Shown here piece after piece: positions 6,638 to 13,455 of a stretch of DNA of 23,050 nt. The DNA is taken from contig CAAGKO010000063.1 in the NCBI GenBank assembly GCA_900770445.1, positions 1 to 23,050 on the forward strand. The letters run 5' to 3'. Each line of letters opens with the position of its first letter. Positions within the stretch are counted from its first letter, which is position 1. The notes below the pieces were generated by a model that was given only the letters and a program-made list of their open reading frames with translations, ran no database searches and had not been told where the DNA came from. A program made the translations under genes and the position numbers. Source of the stretch: an uncultured Oribacterium sp. (GTDB lineage: Bacteria; Bacillota; Clostridia; Lachnospirales; Lachnospiraceae).

Positions 6638-7663
6638 ATGAAAGCTGTTCAGGTTGTGAAGCCAAATGATCTTCGTATCATCGATATGGAGAAGCCAGTC
6701 ATCGATGAAAAGAATAACGTGCTGGTAAAGATCGCTGCGTCGGGTATCTGTGGTTCGGATGTCGGCATCTATCTCGGTACGAACGCGGCCGCGACCTATC
6801 CGCGTGTCATCGGTCATGAGATCGTGGGCTATGTCGTCGAGGTCGGCGAGAGCGCGAAGAAGGTGAAGGTAGGCGATCGTGTCATCATCGATCAGGTCGT
6901 TCCGTGTGGTCACTGCTATGCCTGCCGTAAGGGGCGCCCGAATGTCTGCGGCGATCTGCATGTTCGTGGCGTACATATCGATGGCGGTTATCGTGAGTAC
7001 ATGGCGGTGCCGGATACCGACTGCTATCTGGTGCCGGAGATGCTGACGGACGAAGAGGCGGTTATGATCGAGCCGACCACCATCGCCGTTCAGTGCTGTT
7101 CCCGTGCCCAGATCGAGGAGATCGATGATGTCATGATCATCGGCTGCGGTGCGCTCGGCAGCAGTATCCTCCGTGTCGTAAAGCAGTTCCACCCGCACAG
7201 CATCACCGTGACAGATATCGATGATGCGAAGCTGCAGGAGGCCCTCGATAACGGTGCCACCTATGCGATCAACAGCCTGAAGGAGGACGTACCGACACGT
7301 GCACATGAGCTGACCGGCGGCTACGGCCCGACCCTCACCATCGATGCAGCCTGTGTCAAGGGCAGTCTCCTCACCGCACTTCAGGCGACGGGCAATGCCG
7401 GCCGCGTGATCACGCTGGGCTTCTCCACCAGACCGGATGAGGTCAACCAGTTCGTCATCACCTCGAAGGAGCTCGACGTGCGTGGCAGCCGCCTCCAGAA
7501 CCGTAAGTTCCAGGAGGTCATCGACATGATCAATGATGGTAAGATCGACCTGCGTGGCTCCATCTCCCATACTTGGCCGGTGGAGAAGGCACAGGAGGCC
7601 TTCGACTTCGTCACCAGCCACGACCCATCCTACCGCAAGGGCGTACTGACCTTCGGCAAATAA
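6638..7663 (+). CDS. Zinc-dependent medium-chain dehydrogenase (L-galactonate/polyol type)
   Basis: The product is a 341-residue MDR-family alcohol dehydrogenase. Catalytic zinc ligands are C38 (GICGSD) and H60-E61 (GHE). The structural zinc site is complete as C90, C93, C96 and C104. The NAD(P) fold follows with IIGCGALGSS near residue 168. The segment ELDVRGSRLQNRKFQEV near residue 280 and the end YRKGVLTFGK resemble LgoD (L-galactonate 5-dehydrogenase) and other sugar-acid or polyol dehydrogenases. It oxidises a secondary alcohol of a sugar acid or polyol to a ketone in the cytoplasm; the substrate is not readable. I chose ATG 6638 because AAGGAGG (6623-6629) lies eight bases upstream; an ATG at 6617 precedes that site. 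The preceding GntR/FCD gene is its likely regulator. Confidence 0.88.
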   Translation: MKAVQVVKPNDLRIIDMEKPVIDEKNNVLVKIAASGICGSDVGIYLGTNAAATYPRVIGHEIVGYVVEVGESAKKVKVGDRVIIDQVVPCGHCYACRKGRPNVCGDLHVRGVHIDGGYREYMAVPDTDCYLVPEMLTDEEAVMIEPTTIAVQCCSRAQIEEIDDVMIIGCGALGSSILRVVKQFHPHSITVTDIDDAKLQEALDNGATYAINSLKEDVPTRAHELTGGYGPTLTIDAACVKGSLLTALQATGNAGRVITLGFSTRPDEVNQFVITSKELDVRGSRLQNRKFQEVIDMINDGKIDLRGSISHTWPVEKAQEAFDFVTSHDPSYRKGVLTFGK

Positions 7664-7770
7664 TGACGGGGAAATGATGAAATGACAGATTTGTCATCAC
7701 GCAGTCACCGTATATTCATCTATGTTATCTAATATCTTTTTAGATAAACTCCTATAAAATAACAAACGCG

Positions 7771-7811
7771 AAAGGGCGAAATCAGCGCAACAGTGTTGAT
7801 TTCGCTCTTTT
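7771..7811 (+). terminator. Intrinsic terminator after the dehydrogenase
   Basis: AAAGGGCGAAATCA (7771-7784) pairs with TGATTTCGCTCTTT (7797-7810) over 14 pairs with one G-T, ending in T-rich sequence. The A-run on the other side could let it act in both directions. A smaller AT-rich hairpin, TTATCTA/TAGATAA, lies at 7726-7747. Confidence 0.8.
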
Positions 7812-7862
7812 GTGCTAAAATGAAGAAAGGCAGGTCAGTCCGTGATGACAGGAGATGAATAT

Positions 7863-8552
7863 ATGAACAGAGTGTTACTGGTGGACGATGAGCAGGCAAT
7901 CCGGCTCGCGGTCCGGATGGCGCTTCGGCGCGAGGGCATGGATGTGACGGAGGCGTCGGATGGACTTGAGGCCCTCGCGCTTCTGAAAAAAGAGAAATAT
8001 CAGCTGGTGATCCTCGATGTGATGATGGAGCGGGTCGGTGGCTACGAGGTGCTGCAGAAGATGCGTGCAGCCGGAGACCACACGCCAGTCATGATGCTGT
8101 CCGGAAAGTCGGATGAGATGGATCAGGTGCTCGGCCTCGGCTTCGGCGCCGACAGCTACCTCACGAAACCGTTTCATACGGCGGTGCTGATTCAGACTGC
8201 GAAGGCGCTGATCCGGCGGAGCCAGGTCTACAGCCAGGAGGTGTCTGATGTCGGCATTCGCCGCGGTCCGTTTGCGGTCGATATGCTGAAGATGGAGTGC
8301 CTGAAAGATGAGAAGCCGCTGAACTTCACGGCGCGTGAGCAGGCGCTGTTCCGCTTCCTGCTGGAGCATCCGGGGCAGGTGTTCACGAAGGAGCAGCTGT
8401 ATGCGCAGGTGTGGAATGAATCGGTCGTCGACGACAACACGATCACGGTCTATGTGAAGCGTATCCGCAGCAAGATCGAGGAGGACCCGAAGTCGCCGAA
8501 GTACCTGAAGACCGTGCGCGGCATCGGTTACATGCTGACTGTGGAGGAGTGA
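7863..8552 (+). CDS. OmpR/PhoB-type response regulator
   Basis: The product is a 229-residue two-component regulator. The receiver has acidic pocket D8-D9, phosphoacceptor D52 (VILDVMM), S80 and K102 (LTKPF). The C-terminal winged helix (about 130-227) contains FTAREQALFRFLLEHPGQVFTKEQL and ends with the KTVRGIGYML block. ATG 7863 is preferred because AGGAGA (7850-7855) sits seven bases before it; a longer frame from GTG 7842 would start upstream of this site. It precedes the histidine kinase on the same strand with 111 bases between and no terminator, so the two probably form one operon and a cognate pair. Targets are unknown. Confidence 0.93.
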   Translation: MNRVLLVDDEQAIRLAVRMALRREGMDVTEASDGLEALALLKKEKYQLVILDVMMERVGGYEVLQKMRAAGDHTPVMMLSGKSDEMDQVLGLGFGADSYLTKPFHTAVLIQTAKALIRRSQVYSQEVSDVGIRRGPFAVDMLKMECLKDEKPLNFTAREQALFRFLLEHPGQVFTKEQLYAQVWNESVVDDNTITVYVKRIRSKIEEDPKSPKYLKTVRGIGYMLTVEE

Positions 8553-8663
8553 CCCGACATCGCCCGGCCCGGTGGCGAGTGAGCTCATCGTACTGAGAGG
8601 AGGACGAACGCACGGCGGGTGCAGGATGGAAGCAGAAGCAGAAGGAAGAAAGGGCAGAGTGAG

Positions 8664-11057
8664 ATGAAACGTATCCGGAACGGGCTTACGAATAAACAGA
8701 CAGAGCTGAGAGCGGTGGTCGTCTTTCTGCTGCTCTCGATGATCGCGGCGCTGTCCGGTTTTCGCTACTACCAGAACTATCGGCGGCAGGCGATCTCCAT
8801 GGAGGGGAGTCAGCTGCTGACGATCGCCGGTATCGTGGGTGATAACCTCGATTCCTATCTCGAGCAGAAGATCCATCAGATCGACCTCACCTATCGAAAC
8901 GCGGGCATGCCAGAGGACTGGATCCGAAATAATGGCATGCGTGAACGAATGGACTTCTTTCTGCAGGAAAACGGCGCGCTGTATAACTGGGTGACGGTGA
9001 CGGCACCCGACGGGACGGTGACGCGCTATGCGCCGGGGCGGTCGACGATGGTGACGAAGATCGGACACGAGAAGACGGAACGTTCTCTGGGCGACGCGGA
9101 GGCGAGCTCCTCGGATGCAGCGACAGCGGATGGCCATCCGACGACCGGCGGAAGCATGCGCACAGGAAGCGAGGCTACGGATCGCGCGGCGACTTCGGAG
9201 GCCAATGCCGGCACCGAGCATGCGGCGCGGATCACGGGGAAAAAAATCTCACCGGTCACGGGCTGGTATGAGATGTATATCCAGAAGGAAATCGATACGA
9301 AGGAGGGCACCTATCAGCTGTGCTTCGCGATGAATCTGAAGGCACTGTACGAGAACAGCGTGGCGAAGGTCAAAATCGGAAAAAACGGTTATTCGGTGGT
9401 GAAGGATCAGAACCTGTACATCATCATGCATCATGCGAAGTCGCAGATCGGTCTCGACGCCCTCTACGATCGCGAGCGACTGTATCCGAAGCTCGATTAC
9501 AGAAGCCTGCATGCGTGGCTGGAGAAGCAGGAAACCGAGGATTCCGGAACCGGTGTGATCGATACCTATGACTGGTCCGATGAGACGCATCCGAGGATAC
9601 AGCGAGTGGTAGCCTTTCAGGCGATCTATATCCAGGGAGAGCGCTGGATCGTGAACTCGACGCTGCCGGTGACGGAGCTTTCAGCGCCGCTCGACGATAT
9701 GATGATGACGATGATCGGCATCGTGTTCGTCTATATCATGCTGCTCGGTATCATCGTGGTGTTCGTGCTGCAGAGCCAATTTCAGGCAGTAGCCCAGGAA
9801 AAGGAGATCACGTACCTGAAGGAAATCAACCGGGGCATGGAGACGGTGGCCCGAAAGAACGAGGAGATTCGGCACTATCAGCGTATCCAGTCGCTCGGCA
9901 TGATGTCGAGCCACATCGCACATGAGTTCAATAACTATCTGACGCCCGTCATGATCTACGCGGAGCTGCTCGAGAACGATGCGAGTATCTCGACGGAGAA
10001 TAAGGAGATGATCCATGAGATGCTAGTATCGGTCGATCGGGCCTCGGACCTCTCGAAGCAGCTGCTGGCCTTCGCACGGCAGGATACCGGCGTGCGTCTG
10101 GAGCGGCTGAACTTTACGGAGGAGGTCCGACATGCAGCAGGCATCGTCGAGCAGCTGGCACCGGCGGTGATCACAGTGTATACAGACATCACAGAGGAAC
10201 CGCTCTATATCCTCGGACGAAAGGGCATGGCGGAGCATATCCTCATGAACCTCTGCAAGAACGCCTTTCAGGCGATGGAAAAGACGGAGCGGAAGGAGTT
10301 CGGAATCGAGCTGATGGGCGGGCATGGACATCTGATTCTCCGCGTCCGTGACACCGGCTGTGGCATCAGTGAGGATGTACAGCAGAAAATCTTCGAGCCG
10401 TTCTATACGACGAAGGGCTCCCGCCATGGTACCGGCCTCGGCCTGTCCGTCGTCCGGAACATCCTCGGCTCGATCGGAGGTACGATCCACGTCGAGAGTA
10501 CGCTCGGTGAAGGGACCTGCTTCACCATGGAGATACCACTCTGTGAGGATGTCAGCGATGACGAGGATGAACGCGCTGCATCTGACCGTGGTACAGTCGA
10601 AGGACAGAGAAAGGATGCAGCGGATCGCCGGGGCCCGGACGGGAATACGGGCGTTACGGTCGGAAAAACATCTGCCACTGGAAGCGTGTACGACCAGAAA
10701 CATCCGAAAGCGATCGCGAAGATCGCATTTGTCGTCCGCGAAGAGCGACAGAAGACGTGGAAATCGCTCGTCCGCGCATCCGAAAAGACCATCGACTTCT
10801 ACGGTCATCCGGCGGCCCTGATCGATCGCATGCAGAAGGAGCCAGATGCCTACGATATGGTCATCACGGCGTACCGGCTTCCGACCATGAACGGCATCGA
10901 GCTCTGTGAAATCATCCGACGACTGAACCCAGGCGTCCGGCTCGTTCTGATGGCGAAGCAGGGCGGTGCAGACTACGAGTGGTATCTCAACAACGGCATG
11001 ATCGACCGCTTCATCCTGAGCTCGGAGTTCGAAAAGGAATTTCCGACACTGTGCTGA
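8664..11057 (+). CDS. Membrane sensor histidine kinase with degenerate C-terminal receiver
   Basis: From ATG 8664 the protein has 797 residues; a GTG at 8619 would add 15 and cannot be excluded, as neither start has a strong ribosome site. Order: TM helix 17-34, an extracytoplasmic sensor of about 300 residues, TM helix about 353-375, a HisKA domain with H420 in HIAHEFNNYLTPV, and an ATPase domain (N box LMNLCKNAFQAME, then DTGCGIS and GTGLGLS). The HEFNN type of H box is shared with NtrB-like and hybrid kinases. The sensor carries a Ser/Thr/Ala/Gly-rich insert at about 141-188. After a charged linker, the last 110 residues have the outline of a receiver, but the phospho-Asp position in VITAYRLPTMNG is Ala736, and the acidic pair and the Lys are missing too. 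It likely phosphorylates the upstream regulator. Confidence 0.9.
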   Translation: MKRIRNGLTNKQTELRAVVVFLLLSMIAALSGFRYYQNYRRQAISMEGSQLLTIAGIVGDNLDSYLEQKIHQIDLTYRNAGMPEDWIRNNGMRERMDFFLQENGALYNWVTVTAPDGTVTRYAPGRSTMVTKIGHEKTERSLGDAEASSSDAATADGHPTTGGSMRTGSEATDRAATSEANAGTEHAARITGKKISPVTGWYEMYIQKEIDTKEGTYQLCFAMNLKALYENSVAKVKIGKNGYSVVKDQNLYIIMHHAKSQIGLDALYDRERLYPKLDYRSLHAWLEKQETEDSGTGVIDTYDWSDETHPRIQRVVAFQAIYIQGERWIVNSTLPVTELSAPLDDMMMTMIGIVFVYIMLLGIIVVFVLQSQFQAVAQEKEITYLKEINRGMETVARKNEEIRHYQRIQSLGMMSSHIAHEFNNYLTPVMIYAELLENDASISTENKEMIHEMLVSVDRASDLSKQLLAFARQDTGVRLERLNFTEEVRHAAGIVEQLAPAVITVYTDITEEPLYILGRKGMAEHILMNLCKNAFQAMEKTERKEFGIELMGGHGHLILRVRDTGCGISEDVQQKIFEPFYTTKGSRHGTGLGLSVVRNILGSIGGTIHVESTLGEGTCFTMEIPLCEDVSDDEDERAASDRGTVEGQRKDAADRRGPDGNTGVTVGKTSATGSVYDQKHPKAIAKIAFVVREERQKTWKSLVRASEKTIDFYGHPAALIDRMQKEPDAYDMVITAYRLPTMNGIELCEIIRRLNPGVRLVLMAKQGGADYEWYLNNGMIDRFILSSEFEKEFPTLC

Positions 11058-11058
11058 T

Positions 11059-11121
11059 GGGGTCAGACCCCCTTATGGATAGCGTAAGGGGGGTGATGAC
11101 GCCACGCGGGGGTCTGACCCC
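11059..11121. repeat. Nested REP-like palindrome (GGGGTC-GACCCC)
   Basis: GGGGTCAGACCCCC (11059-11072) and its reverse complement GGGGGTCTGACCCC (11108-11121) bracket the element, and each arm is itself a 13-base palindrome. Inside, CCCCCTTA (11068-11075) can pair with TAAGGGGG (11085-11092). It starts two bases after the kinase stop. Motifs of this form are dispersed in many bacterial genomes, often linked to REP-type elements (from memory). It may also stabilise or end the kinase transcript. Confidence 0.7.
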
Positions 11122-11174
11122 GTACGGCTTCGCAGAAGCATGTCTGAACGGTAACGCCTGCGCCGCTTTTTGTA

Positions 11175-11204
11175 TTGCGAAACACGGGTCGAACCGGTTA
11201 AAAT
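11175..11204 (+). promoter_or_regulatory. Predicted promoter of the TPM-like gene
   Basis: TTGCGA (11175-11180) and TAAAAT (11199-11204) are spaced by 18 bases, about 65 bases before the start codon at 11269. Confidence 0.4.
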
Positions 11205-11268
11205 AATAGTATCTATGATGGTTCGGAATGCTCGCATCGTTTGATGCGTTTTGAGAAGGAGGTGCACT

Positions 11269-12309
11269 ATGCCACATTCAGGAGGAGGCGGCAGTCATTC
11301 AGGTGGAAGCAGTTATTCGGGAGGCTCCGGTGGAGGCTCCGGTGGCAGTGCGAAGAGCTACCGGCATTCCAGTACGCCGTTTAAGGGCGGCAGAGCATTC
11401 GTTATTTATAATCGGATGAACGAGCCGAAGGTCGTTTATACGGATGAGCCGAATTATCACGAGGAGACGACGAAGGGGCAGTATATCCGTTCGGTCGTGT
11501 TCGCGATCATCGCGGGTATCCCGGGGATCGTGATCATGCTGCTCGGTCTCGTCACGATGTTTTCCGCGTTCTCCATCGGGTATAAGAAAACCGTCGTGCC
11601 GGAGTACGTGGATCAGTCAATCTTCATCCAGGACGACTACGGGCATCTGACGGATGCAGAGCTGGACCGGCTTGATCAGAGTCTCATCGCGTTCCGTGAC
11701 CATACCGGTATCATCCCGGCGGTCGAGTTTACGAACGATGCCGCCTGGGAGCTGGACTACGATGATATGGAAAGCTTCGCGTACAACGAGTACATCTGCA
11801 ACTTCGATGATGAGTATCATGTGCTGATCACCTACGGCTACGGCGCGGAGAATCCGGAGACCGGCTTTAACGAGTTCCACTACCATACGATGTGGGGTGA
11901 TGATCTCGGAAAGACGGCGAAGAAGAAGGATGAGGATCAGCTCATCGATCTGCTTCAGAAGAACCTCGCCCGTGCAAACGGGGATCAGGTCGGCGACGCG
12001 ATGGCGACGACCTTCGATGACTATCTCGCCTACTACGAGGCGAAAGGCTTCACGGTCGATATGGAGAACCTGGGCGGCGGCTTCGCCGAGTTTTTCTTCG
12101 GCCTGATCGTCGTGGGTGCCTTCATCGGTACGGCCATCGCGGTCCGTGCGAACTATCTGGATGGACAGAAAAAGGGCATCCGGACCTATAAGATCGATGG
12201 TCAGCCGAAGATGCTGAAGTGTGACTACTGTGGCTGCACCTACTACGCCTGTACGATCGGCACCTGCCCGCACTGCGGCGCTCCGCTGAAGATGGAGGCG
12301 GATGGATAG
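11269..12309 (+). CDS. TPM-like membrane protein with C-terminal zinc ribbon
   Basis: The product has 346 residues. The first 30 are a Gly/Ser/His-rich linker (SHSGGSSYSGG and similar). One TM helix spans about 74-103. The outer domain (about 115-260) has features of the TPM (YgcG) family, beginning DYGHLTDAELDRLDQSL and followed by a segment on an acidic, aromatic-rich sheet. A second TM helix lies near 272-292, and the cytoplasmic tail holds a zinc ribbon with C318, C321, C333 and C336. ATG 11269 follows AAGGAGG by about seven bases; an upstream in-frame ATG at 11251 precedes that site. TPM proteins have been linked to photosystem repair or phosphatase activity in plants, but the role in Bacillota is unknown. 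It is probably transcribed alone and ends at the foldback element. Confidence 0.7.
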   Translation: MPHSGGGGSHSGGSSYSGGSGGGSGGSAKSYRHSSTPFKGGRAFVIYNRMNEPKVVYTDEPNYHEETTKGQYIRSVVFAIIAGIPGIVIMLLGLVTMFSAFSIGYKKTVVPEYVDQSIFIQDDYGHLTDAELDRLDQSLIAFRDHTGIIPAVEFTNDAAWELDYDDMESFAYNEYICNFDDEYHVLITYGYGAENPETGFNEFHYHTMWGDDLGKTAKKKDEDQLIDLLQKNLARANGDQVGDAMATTFDDYLAYYEAKGFTVDMENLGGGFAEFFFGLIVVGAFIGTAIAVRANYLDGQKKGIRTYKIDGQPKMLKCDYCGCTYYACTIGTCPHCGAPLKMEADG

Positions 12310-12329
12310 ATCTGCTGATGTGATTTGAT

Positions 12330-12563
12330 CCAGGGGGCTCGGAGGACAGCCACTGAAAGCCATACGTAGAAAACGTGAAGAATCAAAATCCCACCCATTA
12401 GAAGCACTTAGAGTAATTTTTCCTTAGCACCCTCTGCAACGCTGAGTTTTCATAAAGAAAACTCAGTGATTGCAGAGGGCTTAGTGCTTCTTATGGGTGG
12501 GATTTTAGATTCTTCCGTTTTCGGAGTACTGTGTTTTCAGTGGCTGTCCTCCGAGCCCCCTGG
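12330..12563. repeat. 234-base foldback element (MITE-like) between convergent genes
   Basis: The ends are a perfect 29-base inverted repeat (12330-12358 with 12535-12563, beginning CCAGGGGGCTCGGAGG). Further in, 12385-12398 pairs with 12493-12506 (14 perfect, within a longer imperfect stem). CCCTCTGCAA (12430-12439) pairs with TTGCAGAGGG (12470-12479), and CTGAGTTTTC pairs with GAAAACTCAG around the five-base loop 12452-12456. Almost the whole element can fold on itself. No open frame or clear target-site duplication is seen. It fills the gap between the TPM-like gene and kdpE and probably also ends both transcripts. Confidence 0.85.
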
Positions 12564-12580
12564 CGGAACATGCACGATTT

Positions 12581-13282
12581 TCATTCGACCTTCAGCATGC
12601 GATAGCCGATGCCGATGTGCGTCTGAATGTACGGCTGGGCGTGATCGCCGCGCTCGAGCTTCTTGCGGAGGGTCGCCATGAAGACGCGGAGGGAGGCGAC
12701 GTCGTTTTCCCAGCTACTGCCCCAGATCTGTTGTGTGATGTAGGTGTGGGTGAGGACCTTCCCGACGTTCCGGGAGAGGAGGCAGAGGAGCTTGAACTCG
12801 ATCGGGGTGAGGTGCAGCTCCTCGCCCTGCATATAAGCGCAGCCGGCGGCGTAGTCGATCTTCAGCTCGCCGTTTGTGAAGATCGGAGATTCCTGTCCGG
12901 ATTCGGACTTCATCAAGCCGAGGCGGCGCTGCGTCGCACGGAGGCGTGCCAAGAGCTCCTCGACAGAGAAGGGCTTCGTCAGGTAGTCGTCGGCACCGGC
13001 GTCGAGGGCCTCGATCTTATCGCTGTCCTCGGTGCGTGCGCTGATGACGATGATCGGCATGTTCGACCAGGAGCGGATCTTCCGGATGACCTCTACGCCG
13101 TCGATGTCCGGCAGTCCGAGATCGAGCAGCACGATATCCGGATTATGGGACGACGCCTCGAGGATGGCGCTTGTGCCATCCGGCGCGGAAAGATATTTAT
13201 AATCATGGGTTTTCAGCGTGGTGGTAATGAGCTTCCGGACCGGTGTATCGTCCTCCACCACGAGGATCAGAGCTTTATTCAT
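12581..13282 (-). CDS. kdpE: KdpE-type response regulator
   Basis: This 233-residue OmpR-family regulator matches KdpE in overall form. The receiver has D11-D12, phosphoacceptor D54 (VLLDLGLPDIDG) and K103 (LTKPFSVEELLARL). The DNA-binding domain has LTPIEFKLLCLLSRNVGKVLTH and ends HIGIGYRML, features typical of KdpE. GAGGTG lies just upstream of the ATG at 13282. It is the last gene of the minus-strand cluster ktrB-ktrA-small protein-kdpD-kdpE; the 173-base gap from kdpD contains an ATCCG/CGGAT hairpin but no T-run. It should be phosphorylated by the upstream KdpD-like kinase and control K+ uptake genes, here most plausibly the adjacent ktr genes since no kdpFABC is present in the window. 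Confidence 0.9.
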   Translation of the reverse strand: MNKALILVVEDDTPVRKLITTTLKTHDYKYLSAPDGTSAILEASSHNPDIVLLDLGLPDIDGVEVIRKIRSWSNMPIIVISARTEDSDKIEALDAGADDYLTKPFSVEELLARLRATQRRLGLMKSESGQESPIFTNGELKIDYAAGCAYMQGEELHLTPIEFKLLCLLSRNVGKVLTHTYITQQIWGSSWENDVASLRVFMATLRKKLERGDHAQPYIQTHIGIGYRMLKVE

Positions 13283-13455
13283 CTATCATTCACCTCATAG
13301 ATTTCATTTTATATGCGCACGATGACATGGATTGATATCCGTGCACCGCGGATGTTTCATGATTTTGACATTTTGAACGGTTGATGATTTACTTCGTCGC
13401 AGCTCAATGTCTATGGATGTACATCATCGCTGGTCTGCTTCACAGCCATCCCTGT

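Noticed and set aside
6563..7621. 352-codon minus-strand frame opposite the dehydrogenase
   Set aside because: Mirror of a clear zinc dehydrogenase in GC-rich codons; composition (Asp, Arg, His, Ile) is that of a reverse reading, with no motif.
7875..9221. 448-codon open frame on the minus strand across the response regulator and kinase
   Set aside because: It is antisense to two well-supported genes, crosses their boundary, has His/Arg/Leu-rich composition typical of shadow frames, and shows no domain.
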